Below, piece after piece: positions 55,212 through 63,826 of a stretch of DNA of 64,000 nucleotides. This DNA is from Plastoroseomonas hellenica. GTDB lineage: Bacteria > Pseudomonadota > Alphaproteobacteria > Acetobacterales > Acetobacteraceae. Within the stretch, counting starts at the first letter, position 1. Each line of letters begins with the position of its first letter. A program made the position numbers and the translations under genes. The notes under the pieces were generated by a model. The model was not told the DNA's origin and did no database searches. It was given only the letters and a program-made list of their open reading frames with translations. The stretch covers positions 1-64,000 of the forward strand of contig NZ_JAAGBB010000001.1 in NCBI RefSeq assembly GCF_018129085.1, read 5' to 3'.

Positions 55212-56012
55212 TCAGGCCCTCGCGACGCTGCGCCAGCGCAGCAGACGCGCTTCCAGCGCGCGCAGCGCGACATTGAAGGTGAAGCCGATGATGCCGATCA
55301 CCGCGGCGCCCATCAGCATCTGCGAGACCATGAAGAAGGTCCGCGCGTCGTTGATGAGGTAGCCGAGACCGGAATCGGCCGCGATGAACTCGGCCGCCAC
55401 GATGACGAAGAAGGACAGGCCGAAGCCGAGCCTGAGCCCGGTGATGATCGCCGGCAGCGCCGCCGGCAGCACCACATGGCGGAACATGTCGGCGCGGCTG
55501 GCGCCGAGGCTCGACGCCGCGCGGATCAGCAGCGGGTCGACGTACTTGATGCCTTCCAGGGTCGTCGTGAAGATCGGGAAGAAGGCGGCATAGGTGATGA
55601 AGGCGATCTTCGACATCTCGCCGATGCCGAACCACAGCACCATCATCGGCAGGAAGGCGAGCGGCGGGATCGGGCGCAGGATCTCGATCATCGGCTCCAC
55701 CAGCCGCTCCAGCGGACGCCAGGTGCCGACCGCGACGCCCATGAAGACGCCAGCGATCGCGGCCAGGATGAAGCCCTGGAAGACGCGGGAGAGGCTGGCC
55801 AGGATGTCGCGCTGCAGGTCGCCGCTGCGCACCGCGTCGATGCCGCTCTGCACCACCTCCATCGGTGTCGGCAGCAGCACCGGATTGAAGACCGGCAGCA
55901 CCGTGCGGTTGCCGAGGCTCACCGCCAGCCAGAGGCCGAGGAAGATCAGGATGGAGAGGGTGGGCGCCCCCATGGCCACCAGCCGCGCCTTCAGGCCGGT
56001 TTGCGTGCTCAT
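55212..56012 (-). CDS. ABC transporter permease, SsuC/TauC type
   Basis: This 266-aa inner-membrane protein has about six helices and the EAA loop RAASSLGASRADMFRHVVLP that docks the ATPase. The periplasmic-side start SILIFLGLWLAVSLGNR and IEILRPIPPLAFLPMMVLWF are typical of the SsuC/TauC/ThiX family. Its ATG overlaps the binding-protein stop by 4 bp. The substrate is set by the two receptors upstream. Confidence 0.95.
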   Translation of the reverse strand: MSTQTGLKARLVAMGAPTLSILIFLGLWLAVSLGNRTVLPVFNPVLLPTPMEVVQSGIDAVRSGDLQRDILASLSRVFQGFILAAIAGVFMGVAVGTWRPLERLVEPMIEILRPIPPLAFLPMMVLWFGIGEMSKIAFITYAAFFPIFTTTLEGIKYVDPLLIRAASSLGASRADMFRHVVLPAALPAIITGLRLGFGLSFFVIVAAEFIAADSGLGYLINDARTFFMVSQMLMGAAVIGIIGFTFNVALRALEARLLRWRSVARA

Positions 56013-57058
56013 GCGCGCGGCCTCCAGGTCACATGGCTGGGATCGACCTGCTCCAGCAGGGTGGTGGAGATACCGGTGTCCGGGTTCGCCGGCGCCGGGA
56101 TCCGGCGGATGCCGACCGCCCAGTCACTGGTAAAGGTGTAGGTGTTCACCAGTTCGGGGGAGATGGCGACCTCATAGCGGTTCGCCTCGGCCATCACTTC
56201 GAGCGGCTCGGGCGGAATGCGCAGCACCTGCTGCATGGCGGCCATGGCGCGCGGACGGTCGGCCCTGAACACGGCATCCGCCTTGATCAGCGCGCGCAGC
56301 AGCGCCTTCAGCGTGTTCGGCCGCGTCTCGATCCATTCCTGGGTCACCAGGATGGTGGAATGGGCGTAGAGCAGCTTGTCCCGCTCCGGCAGCACCTCGG
56401 GCGGGTTGGCGAAATGCAGCCGGCCGCCAGTGATGTAGAGCGAGCCACCCATGGTCGTCAGCCGGTGCAGGAAGGGCTGCCAGGCGAGCAGCATGTCGAC
56501 ATCCCGCCGCGCGGCGGCGACCACGCCCTCGCTCGGGTTCATGTTGATCATGCGGATCTTGGTGTGGTCGAAGCCAAAGCGCTGGGCGAGCTTCACCAGC
56601 ATCAGGGGGCTGTTGTTGCCCTGGGTGAAGGCGCAGCGCTTGCCCTCCAGCTCCCGCGGATGGGCGATGGTGACGCCCGGCGCCAGCACCAGGCCCTGCG
56701 TGTCGGAAATGTCCGCGAGCCCGGCCAGGATCTTCACCGGCATGTTCTGCGCGGCCAGCGCGATCTGGCCGAAGGGCGAGCCGACGCCGATCGGGAAGCC
56801 GCTGCCCATGACGGTCAGCACCTCGCCGCCCGAGGATTGCCAGCGGAAGGTGACGTCGATCCCTTCCTCGCGGAACAGCCCATAATGCTGCGCGACCGCG
56901 AGCTGCATGCCGAGCTGCGGATCGCGCACGCCAAGGAACTCGAACTCCCGAACCTCCGGCGCCTCGGCCGCACGACCGAGCGACGGCAGCAACGCGGGAG
57001 CCGCGAGCGCGCCGAGCAGAAGGCGCCGGGAGAGGTCGTGCCGCGCCACCACCGTCAC
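56009..57058 (-). CDS. ABC substrate-binding protein, NMT1/SsuA-like (second of tandem pair)
   Basis: This 349-aa receptor has a signal peptide (RRLLLGALAAPALLPSLGRA) and the SsuA/ThiY-like core with EEGIDVTFRW, MGSGFPIGVGSP and HPRELEGKRCAFTQGNNSP. The GTG start overlaps the stop of the preceding receptor gene (GTGA). It equals its neighbour in length and shares many blocks, including GVRDPQLG and HPRELEGKR, so the two come from a tandem duplication. Its ligand is probably a small sulfonate, pyrimidine or amide. Confidence 0.9.
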   Translation of the reverse strand: MTVVARHDLSRRLLLGALAAPALLPSLGRAAEAPEVREFEFLGVRDPQLGMQLAVAQHYGLFREEGIDVTFRWQSSGGEVLTVMGSGFPIGVGSPFGQIALAAQNMPVKILAGLADISDTQGLVLAPGVTIAHPRELEGKRCAFTQGNNSPLMLVKLAQRFGFDHTKIRMINMNPSEGVVAAARRDVDMLLAWQPFLHRLTTMGGSLYITGGRLHFANPPEVLPERDKLLYAHSTILVTQEWIETRPNTLKALLRALIKADAVFRADRPRAMAAMQQVLRIPPEPLEVMAEANRYEVAISPELVNTYTFTSDWAVGIRRIPAPANPDTGISTTLLEQVDPSHVTWRPRA

Positions 57059-58104
57059 GCCGCCGGATGCCAGGTGGCAAGGCCGGGATCGACCAACTCG
57101 GCGATCCTGGTGGTGAAGCAGTTCTCCGCCGGCGGCGGTGCCGGCACGCGGCCGATGCTCATCGCCCATTCGCTCTGGAAGCGGTGGCTGGCGATCAGCG
57201 CCGGGCTGATGCCGAGCGCGTATTTGTTCGCATTCACCATCACCTCCAGCGCCGGCCCGTCCACACGCAGCACGCGCTGCAGCGCCGTCATGGCGCGCGG
57301 CCGGTCCTGGGCCAGGATGGTGTTGGCCGCGACCAGCGCCTTCAGCAGCGCCGCCAGGGCATTCGGCCTGGTGTCGATCCACTCCTGCGACGCCATCAGG
57401 GTGGAGTGGTTGAACAGCAGCAGGTCATCGGCCGGGCGCGGCTCCGCCTGGCCATTCACATACAATGTCGCACCCGTGCAGTAGAGCGTGCCGCCCATGG
57501 CGACCAGGCGATAGAGGTTGGGCTGCCAGCCCATCAGCCCCTGCACGTCGCCGCGGGAGGCTGCGACGATGCCCTCGCTCTGGTTCATGTTAACGAGCTG
57601 CACCTTGGTCGCATCGAAGCCGAACATGCTGGCGAGCTTGGCCAGCAGCACGACCTGCGAGTTGCCCTGGGTGAAGGCGATGCGCTTGCCTTCCAGCTCC
57701 CGCGGATGCGACAGGCGTACGCCGGGGCTCAGCACGAAGCCCTGCGTCTCCGCGATGTCGGCGAGCGCCGAGATGGTGCGGATCGGCAGGCGCTGGCCGC
57801 CGAAGACCACCTGGGTGAAGCTGCCGCCGACGCCGATATGGGCCGAGCCACCGCCCATGATGGTCAGCGTATCGGCGGCTGACTGTGTCCAGCGCAGATT
57901 CACCGTGATCCCCTGCTCACGGAACAGATTGAATTCCGAGGCGATGGCGAGTTGGGCGCCGAGTTGCGGGTCGCGCACGCCGATGACTTCGAGGTTCGTC
58001 GTCTCGAGTGCGGCGGAAGCCGTGCGCGCCAACATCGGCGTGGCGAGGCCGGCAGCAGCAAGGGTGCCGATGGCGGCGCGGCGGGTGATCATGGGCTTGC
58101 TCAT
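57055..58104 (-). CDS. ABC substrate-binding protein, NMT1/SsuA-like (first of tandem pair)
   Basis: This 349-aa receptor has a twin-arginine-like signal (MITRRAAIGTLAAAGLATPM) and the core IGVRDPQLGAQLAIASEFN, FREQGITVNLRW and SEGIVAASRGDVQGLMGWQP. AGGA at good spacing precedes the ATG. It lies 11 bp downstream of a RutA-like monooxygenase on the same strand. The operon therefore reads monooxygenase, receptor, receptor, permease, ATPase, which suggests import of the monooxygenase substrate. Confidence 0.92.
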   Translation of the reverse strand: MSKPMITRRAAIGTLAAAGLATPMLARTASAALETTNLEVIGVRDPQLGAQLAIASEFNLFREQGITVNLRWTQSAADTLTIMGGGSAHIGVGGSFTQVVFGGQRLPIRTISALADIAETQGFVLSPGVRLSHPRELEGKRIAFTQGNSQVVLLAKLASMFGFDATKVQLVNMNQSEGIVAASRGDVQGLMGWQPNLYRLVAMGGTLYCTGATLYVNGQAEPRPADDLLLFNHSTLMASQEWIDTRPNALAALLKALVAANTILAQDRPRAMTALQRVLRVDGPALEVMVNANKYALGISPALIASHRFQSEWAMSIGRVPAPPPAENCFTTRIAELVDPGLATWHPAA

Positions 58105-58115
58105 CTCCGGGTCCT

Positions 58116-59195
58116 TCAGGCGGCTGCGCGCATGCGGGCACGGCTCTTCATCAGGGGCTGGATGCGGGTGCCGAACTGCTCCATGCCGATGACGAAGTCG
58201 TCGAATGTGAGCATCACGCCGCGCAGGCCGGGGATCTCGGCCATCTCGTCGAGCATCCGCGCGACCGTGGCGTAGGAGCCGACGAAGACCCCCTGGTTGG
58301 TGGGGAAGTTGTCGCTGTTCTGCTTCATGCGGTTCGCGGTGGCGTAGGGATCGCTGCTGACATCGGCGCCGGCCTGAGCGTTGCGGAAGGCCAGCGCCTC
58401 CAGGTCGACGCCGTCGCAATAATGTTGCCACTTGGCCATCGCGGCGTCGTCGGTCTCATCGGCGACGATCATCTGCATGACCAGCGCGCCGACATCACGG
58501 CCGGTCGCCTGGGCGGCCTCCACCAGGCGCGCGATGCTGGCCGCCACGCGCTGCGGCTGGTTCACGCCGAAGCCCACGCAGAAATTGTAGTCGCCGTATT
58601 CGGCCGCGAAGCCCGTGCCCTTCTCGCTCTGCGCCGCGCAGATGATCGGAATGCGCGCGGTCGGCTGCGGCAGCAGGCGGCAATCATCCATCTGGAAGAA
58701 TCGGCCCTTGAAGTCGGACTGCCCGCTCTCCCAGAGCTCGCGCATGATGGCGACGTATTCGGCGCAGAACTGGTAGCGATGGGCGAAGTGCTCGGCGCCA
58801 GGCCAGATGCCCATCTGGGCGTATTCGGCCTTCTGCCAACCGGAGACGATGTTCACGCCGAAGCGGCCGGGGGCGATGCTGTCGATCGTCACCGCCATGC
58901 GCGCCGCGATCGGCGGCGGCATAGTCAGCACGGCGATCGAAGCGAAGAGCTTGATGCGCGTGGTGACCGAGGCGAGGCCGGCCATCAGCGTGAAGCTTTC
59001 CAGCCCGTAGTCCCAGAATTCGCTGGGTCCGCCGAAGCCGTGCAGCTTGATCATCGAGAGCGCGAAGTCGAGCCCGTAGCCTTCGGCCTTCTGCACGATG
59101 GTGCGGTTCAGCTCGAAGCTCGGCTTGTACTGGGGCGAGGTGGTCGAGGTGATCCAGCCATTGTTGTTGATGGGGATGAAGACGCCGACGTCCAT
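58116..59195 (-). CDS. rutA: RutA-like flavin-dependent pyrimidine monooxygenase
   Basis: This 359-aa luciferase-type enzyme closely follows E. coli RutA: VGVFIPINNNGWITSTTSP, then NRTIVQKAEGYGLDFALSMI, the GFGG site, GRFGVNIVSGWQKAEYAQMG, DFKGRFFQMDDCR and LVGSYAxVARMLDE-like GSYATVARMLDEM. RutA opens the uracil ring with O2 and FMNH2. The rest of the rut cluster (rutB-F) and a dedicated flavin reductase are absent here. An uptake system follows in the same operon, so the true substrate could be uracil, another pyrimidine or a related cyclic amide. The ATG has an AGGGTG ribosome-like site. Confidence 0.85.
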   Translation of the reverse strand: MDVGVFIPINNNGWITSTTSPQYKPSFELNRTIVQKAEGYGLDFALSMIKLHGFGGPSEFWDYGLESFTLMAGLASVTTRIKLFASIAVLTMPPPIAARMAVTIDSIAPGRFGVNIVSGWQKAEYAQMGIWPGAEHFAHRYQFCAEYVAIMRELWESGQSDFKGRFFQMDDCRLLPQPTARIPIICAAQSEKGTGFAAEYGDYNFCVGFGVNQPQRVAASIARLVEAAQATGRDVGALVMQMIVADETDDAAMAKWQHYCDGVDLEALAFRNAQAGADVSSDPYATANRMKQNSDNFPTNQGVFVGSYATVARMLDEMAEIPGLRGVMLTFDDFVIGMEQFGTRIQPLMKSRARMRAAA

Positions 59196-59327
59196 CGCGA
59201 AGCACCCTGAAATGGCGGTTCGCCTTGTACACAAGCAATCCCTATGCCAAATGCCGCGATGCAGCATCGGCGGCCGCCGACCAGGCGGCACCATCGGACG
59301 CGGCAGCCTAAGGCGCGGGCAGCCGCA

Positions 59328-60359
59328 TCATTTGCTGGCGATGAGCTGGCGGTCTGCGTCAGCCGCCGCTGAAGGGGGCAGGCGTCCGGTCGATGCGCGG
59401 ACCACCAGCGCGGCGGGCAGGGAAAGGCGCTGCGGTGCGGCCGCGATGCCGGCCATCCGCGCGCGCAGCAGACGCACCGCATGCTGCACCATCGCCTCGA
59501 TCGGCTGTCGCACCGTGGTCAGGTCGAAGGCGGTCCAGGACGCCATGGCGATGTCGTCGTAGCCGACGATCCAGACGGCGCCCGGCACCGCGATCCCGGC
59601 GGCGCGGGCGGCATCGCGCGCACCGAGGGCCAGCACGTCATTGGCGCAGAACACCGCATCCGGCCGATCGGCGAGCGCCAGCAGCCGCTGCATCCCCGTG
59701 GCACCCGCCGCATAGGTGAAGGCGTCCACGCGCACCGTCGCCGGCGCGGGCCCGCCGCCGCAGCCTTCCAGGAAGCCGGTCTCGCGATTCCGGATGGTGC
59801 TGGGCAGCAGGGGGCCGCTCAGCAGGCCGATGCGGCGTCGGCCGGCATCGCGAAAATAGGCCGCGACGATACGGCCGCCGGCGTGGTTGTCGCTCTCCAC
59901 CTGGTCGCAGGGCCAGCCTTCCACCGTGCGGTTCACCAGCACCACCGGCAGGCGCTGCGCGATCTCCTCATAGAGCGCGGTCGAGGCCTGGGTCGCCGAG
60001 GTGAAGATGATGCCATCGACCATGCCCTGGCGGGCGGCATCGGCCGCCGCCCCCTCATCGGTCTCGTCCGAGTTCCAGACGATCATGCGCAGCCCCGCCT
60101 GGCGCAGTTCGCGCCCCAGGAGCTGCAGCATTTCCGGATAGATCGGGTTGTGCAGCCGCGCCGTCACCACGCCGATATTGCCGCTGCGGCTGGTGCGCAT
60201 GGCGCGGGCAGCGGCGTTCGGCACATAGGCCAGGTCCCGCGCCGCCGCCTGCACGCGGCGGCGGATTTCCTCGGTCACCCCTGGATGGCCGGAGAGTGCG
60301 CGGGAGACGGTGGACTGGGAAACCCCGGCCCGGTGGGCGACGTCGCGACTGGTGGCCAT
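59328..60359 (-). CDS. LacI family transcriptional regulator
   Basis: This 343-aa repressor-type protein has the LacI helix-turn-helix and hinge (MATSRDVAHRAGVSQSTVSR, then AARDLAYVPNAAARAM) and a periplasmic-binding-like effector domain ending in IVGYDDIAMASW and LTTVRQPIEAM. It is divergent from the enolase-superfamily gene. Two near-identical palindromic sites lie in the gap, the natural operators for it. The effector is probably a sugar acid, the expected substrate of the dehydratase. Confidence 0.95.
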   Translation of the reverse strand: MATSRDVAHRAGVSQSTVSRALSGHPGVTEEIRRRVQAAARDLAYVPNAAARAMRTSRSGNIGVVTARLHNPIYPEMLQLLGRELRQAGLRMIVWNSDETDEGAAADAARQGMVDGIIFTSATQASTALYEEIAQRLPVVLVNRTVEGWPCDQVESDNHAGGRIVAAYFRDAGRRRIGLLSGPLLPSTIRNRETGFLEGCGGGPAPATVRVDAFTYAAGATGMQRLLALADRPDAVFCANDVLALGARDAARAAGIAVPGAVWIVGYDDIAMASWTAFDLTTVRQPIEAMVQHAVRLLRARMAGIAAAPQRLSLPAALVVRASTGRLPPSAAADADRQLIASK

Positions 60360-60361
60360 GG

Positions 60362-60426
60362 CGATACGTATTCATCCGGCGCACAAACTGCAAGCAATCG
60401 ACGCTTGCACCAAAGAATACGTATTC
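60362..60426. promoter_or_regulatory. paired LacI-type operators in divergent promoter
   Basis: GAATACGTATTC (60415-60426) is a 12-bp perfect palindrome. CGATACGTATTC (60362-60373) repeats its core ATACGTAT, 53 bp away (about five helical turns). Between them TGCAAGC (60389-60395) and GCTTGCA (60403-60409) form a third inverted repeat. The layout suits a tetrameric repressor that loops DNA and controls both directions. Confidence 0.6.
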
Positions 60427-60473
60427 ATGTCCGTACAGATGGCCGGACGCAGGCGGCCAGGGGGAGAAACGCC

Positions 60474-61610
60474 ATGAAGATCGCCGCCATCGAAGCCTTT
60501 CCGATCAGCGTGCCCGTGCCGCCGGACCGGCAGGTCACGCTCGGCATCGGCCGGCAGGTGAAGCGCGACGCAGTCGTGGTGAAGGTCGCGACCGCGGACG
60601 GCATCATCGGCTGGGGCGAAAGCCATCATGGCCGCGCGCATCTGGCGATCGCCCAGCTCATCAACACCACGCTCCGCGACCTCGCCCTCGGCATGGATGC
60701 GACCGACGTCGTCGGCATCTGGGCGAAAATCTACAAGTTCCAGCTCGGCAGCCACGGTATGGGCGCGGCCTGCGCCATGGCGATGAGCGGCCTCGACACC
60801 GCGCTCTGGGATATTCGCGGCAAGGCGGTGGGCTGGCCGCTCTACAAGCTGCTCGGCGGCGCCTCCCGTGCCATCCCAGCCTATGCCGGCGGCATCTCGC
60901 TTGGCTACCAGGAGCCGGCCTCGCTGGTCGAGGAGGTGCGGCAGTTCATCGCGCAGGGCTTCACCGCGGTGAAGCTACGCATGGGCGACAGCCCGGAGCG
61001 GGACGTCGCGCGGATCGAAGCGGTGCGCGCCGCCTTCCCGGACCTCGTCATCCTCACCGATGCCAATACCGGCTACTCCGTCCGCGACGCGCGCCAGATC
61101 CTGCCCGCCTTCGCCGCCGCGCGCGTCGGCTGGCTGGAAGAGCCTTTCCCCGCACATGACCATCGCAGCTACCGCGAGGCGCGGCTGCTGGCGCCGTCCG
61201 TGCCGCTGGCGGCGGGCGAGAACCACTACACCCGCTTCGAATTCCATCGCCTGATCGAGGATGGCAACGTCACCATCCTGCAGCCCGACGTTTCGAAGAC
61301 CGGCGGCGTCACCGAGACGATGCGCATCGCCGCCATGGCCTCGGCCTGGAAGCTACCGATCCACTGCCATTCCAGCGCCGGCATCTGCATGGCGGCGACG
61401 CTGCATGTCATGAGCGCGATCGAGAATCCCGGCTATTTCGAGGCCGATTGCGCGCCCGACAACCCGTTGCGCGAAGACCTCGTGGCACCGGTCTACCGCA
61501 TGGCCGCTGACGGCACTGTGCGGCCGAATGACGGTCCCGGCCTCGGCATCGAGGTCAATGAGGAGCTGCTGCGCCGCTACCCCGGCGTCTCCGGCCCCGG
61601 TTACGTCTGA
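60474..61610 (+). CDS. mandelate racemase / muconate lactonizing enzyme family protein
   Basis: This 378-aa enolase-superfamily enzyme has an N-terminal capping domain (KIAAIEAFPISVPVPPDR) and a TIM-barrel domain. Barrel-end residues are visible: AVKLRMG (acid/base Lys), ILTDANTGYS (metal Asp), GWLEEPFPAHD (metal Glu), PLAAGENHYT (metal Glu) and HCHSSAGICMA (His). The set matches the racemase/dehydratase subgroup acting on hydroxy acids or sugar acids. GGGGGAG precedes the ATG. It is divergent from the LacI regulator and followed by a Bug receptor, a common catabolic arrangement. Confidence 0.93.
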   Translation: MKIAAIEAFPISVPVPPDRQVTLGIGRQVKRDAVVVKVATADGIIGWGESHHGRAHLAIAQLINTTLRDLALGMDATDVVGIWAKIYKFQLGSHGMGAACAMAMSGLDTALWDIRGKAVGWPLYKLLGGASRAIPAYAGGISLGYQEPASLVEEVRQFIAQGFTAVKLRMGDSPERDVARIEAVRAAFPDLVILTDANTGYSVRDARQILPAFAAARVGWLEEPFPAHDHRSYREARLLAPSVPLAAGENHYTRFEFHRLIEDGNVTILQPDVSKTGGVTETMRIAAMASAWKLPIHCHSSAGICMAATLHVMSAIENPGYFEADCAPDNPLREDLVAPVYRMAADGTVRPNDGPGLGIEVNEELLRRYPGVSGPGYV

Positions 61611-61647
61611 CGGGGGACCGTCACAACAGAAGCGGGAGGAAACGCGC

Positions 61648-62622
61648 ATGTTCGAGATCACTCGCCGTCATGTCCTGGCGGCACCTGCCCTGCTTGCCGC
61701 CTCCGGCGCCACAGCGCAGGGTTTTCCCGGCCGCGAGATCCGGATGATCATCCCCTGGGCGGCCGGCGGCGGCACCGACATCATCGGCCGCCGCCTGCAG
61801 CCGCTGCTGGCGGCACAAGGACTGCAGGTCGTCGTCGACAATGCGCCGGGCGGCAGCAGCGTCGTCGGCATGCAGCGCGTCGCCGCGGCACGCCCGGACG
61901 GCTATACGATCGGCCTCGCTTCCACCAGCATTCTCGCGCTGATGGCCTCGGGCACCATAGCGCTGCGCAACGAGCAGTTCGACAACATGGTGCGCATCTC
62001 CGAAGATCCGATGTTGCTGCTGGTCTCCGCGCATTCGCCCTGGCGCGACCTTCCCGCCTATCTCTCCGCCTTCCGCGAGAAACGGGGTGGCATGAGCATC
62101 GGCGTCTCCGGCACGCGCGGCACCGTCAGCCACATCTTCTCCGTCGTCCTCGCAAAGGCGCTGGGTCAGGAATACATCTTCTCCGGCTATCCCGGTGGCT
62201 CGCGCGCCATCGCCGATTTGCTGGGCGGCCATATCGACTCGGTGATCCTGAAGCCGAACGAGACCATGCCGCAGATCCGCGAAGGCCAGCTGCGCCCGCT
62301 CGCCACCTTCGCGCCGCAGCGCCTGCCGCTGCTGCCCGACCTGCCCACCTTCCAGGACGCCGGCATCGACGTCTTCCCCTATGGGCCGATCACCCAGATG
62401 ACCTATCTCGCGGGGCCGGCGGGCATGCCGTCGGCGATCGCCGCGCGCATCAATGGCGGCTTTCGTCAGGCAGTGCTGTCCGCCGAGTTCCAGGCCTTTG
62501 CGGCCGAGAACGGGTTCCCGGCCGATGGGCTGTCCGGCGCGGAATTCAGCAAGCTGTGCAGCGATGTGCAGACGGCGATGCTGGCCGTCGGCAACACCCT
62601 CGGCGTCTTCAACCCGGAGTGA
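61648..62622 (+). CDS. Bug-family (TctC-like) solute receptor
   Basis: This 324-aa periplasmic receptor has the signal RRHVLAAPALLAASGATA and the Bug core with REIRMIIPWAAGGGTDIIGR, DNAPGGSSVVGMQRVAAARP and the central PYGPITQMTYLAGPAGMP. GGGAGGAAA precedes the ATG, 37 bp after the enolase-superfamily gene, so they are co-transcribed and probably share the substrate. No TctA/TctB partners are present in the window. Confidence 0.93.
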   Translation: MFEITRRHVLAAPALLAASGATAQGFPGREIRMIIPWAAGGGTDIIGRRLQPLLAAQGLQVVVDNAPGGSSVVGMQRVAAARPDGYTIGLASTSILALMASGTIALRNEQFDNMVRISEDPMLLLVSAHSPWRDLPAYLSAFREKRGGMSIGVSGTRGTVSHIFSVVLAKALGQEYIFSGYPGGSRAIADLLGGHIDSVILKPNETMPQIREGQLRPLATFAPQRLPLLPDLPTFQDAGIDVFPYGPITQMTYLAGPAGMPSAIAARINGGFRQAVLSAEFQAFAAENGFPADGLSGAEFSKLCSDVQTAMLAVGNTLGVFNPE

Positions 62623-62644
62623 CGCCCAGCGGTGCCGGGCGGGT

Positions 62645-63622
62645 TCAGTCGCGCCAGGGATGGCGCGACCAGAGCTCGCGATAGCGGACATCGAGCGCGT
62701 TCAGCTCATCGGCGAAGGCGTCCGGGCCAAGGAAGCGGAGCGGCAGGTTCTGCTGCACGGCCTGTGCCTGGAATTCCGGGTTCTCCACGGTGCGCTGCAC
62801 GGCGAGCGCCAGCCGGGCCAGCACCGGCGCTGGCACGCCGGCCGGCGCCGCCATGCCGCGCATCGAGCCTTCCACCACGTCATAGCCGAGCTCCCGCAAT
62901 GTCGGCAGCTCGGGCGCCAGCGCCCAGCGCGTCGCGCCCATCTGAACCAGCGGGCGCATGGTGCCCTGCCGCCAGTCGGTGATGCAGTCGCCGAGATTGG
63001 TGCAGGCGACCGGGATCGTGCCGGAGGCAAGGTTCTGCTTGATCTGCGCCGACCCCGCATAGGGGATGTGGATCATCTTGATGCCCGCGGCGCGTTCCAG
63101 CGCCAGCATGGCGAGGTGATCGTCGGAGCCGACGCCGGTGGTGCCATAGCCGATCGTCTCCGGCCGGCGCCTCGCGTCATCGATCAGGTCGGCCAGCGTC
63201 TGGTACGGGCTGTTCGCGAGCACCCAGAGCCCATCCGGGTCGTCCACGATGTTTGCGATCGGCGCGAAGTCGCGCAGCGCGAAGCGGGCACGGCGCTCGA
63301 TCGGGATGGTCGTGATGTGCGGCGTGTTGATGAAGCCTATGGTGTAGCCATCCGGCCGAGCGCGAGCGAGCTCGGCAAAGCCGATCTCGCCGCTGGCACC
63401 TGGCCGGTTCAGCACCACGATCGACTGGCCGAGGTCGCGTTCCATGAAGCGGCCGATCAGCCGCGCGGCGATATCGGTGCCGCCGCCGGCCGAGAAGGCG
63501 ACGATCATCGAGATCGGCCGGTCCGGCTGCCAGCCGGCCGTCGCCTGGGCGAGGGCAGCGCGCCGGAGGCCGGCAAGCGGCGCCAGCGCGCCGAGGGCGA
63601 GAAGGCTGCGGCGATGGGGCAT
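62645..63622 (-). CDS. Bug-family (TctC-like) solute receptor
   Basis: This 325-aa receptor has a twin-arginine-like signal (MPHRRSLLALGALAPLAGLR) and Bug hallmarks: ISMIVAFSAGGGTDIAARLI, ARPDGYTIGFINTPH, IPYAGSAQIKQNLASG. GGAGGAAACATC stands before the ATG. It converges on the receptor gene at 61648 and is divergent from a second enolase-superfamily gene, repeating the receptor-plus-dehydratase pairing of the neighbouring unit. Confidence 0.93.
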   Translation of the reverse strand: MPHRRSLLALGALAPLAGLRRAALAQATAGWQPDRPISMIVAFSAGGGTDIAARLIGRFMERDLGQSIVVLNRPGASGEIGFAELARARPDGYTIGFINTPHITTIPIERRARFALRDFAPIANIVDDPDGLWVLANSPYQTLADLIDDARRRPETIGYGTTGVGSDDHLAMLALERAAGIKMIHIPYAGSAQIKQNLASGTIPVACTNLGDCITDWRQGTMRPLVQMGATRWALAPELPTLRELGYDVVEGSMRGMAAPAGVPAPVLARLALAVQRTVENPEFQAQAVQQNLPLRFLGPDAFADELNALDVRYRELWSRHPWRD

Positions 63623-63670
63623 GATGTTTCCTCCGATGGTCCGCGCTCTTTGGCCGACGCTGACCGCAGC

Positions 63671-63771
63671 ATTATCGATAATGAATTCCCTGCATAGCGC
63701 CGAAGCTGCCGCGGATGGGACGCGCCTGCGCGGTGGACCGGTTTCTTGACCCTGATCTGATTGTCGATAGT
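63671..63771. promoter_or_regulatory. two similar palindromic sites in divergent promoter
   Basis: ATTATCGATAAT (63671-63682) is a 12-bp perfect palindrome. ATTGTCGATAGT (63760-63771) agrees with it at 10 of 12 positions. They flank the 204-bp gap between the receptor and the enolase-superfamily gene, and are candidates for a GntR- or LacI-type regulator encoded outside the window. Confidence 0.4.
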
Positions 63772-63826
63772 TTCTCGATGCGAAGCGCTGCGGCAGGGCA
63801 AGAAGTCTGCCGGTGTGGAGGAAGCG

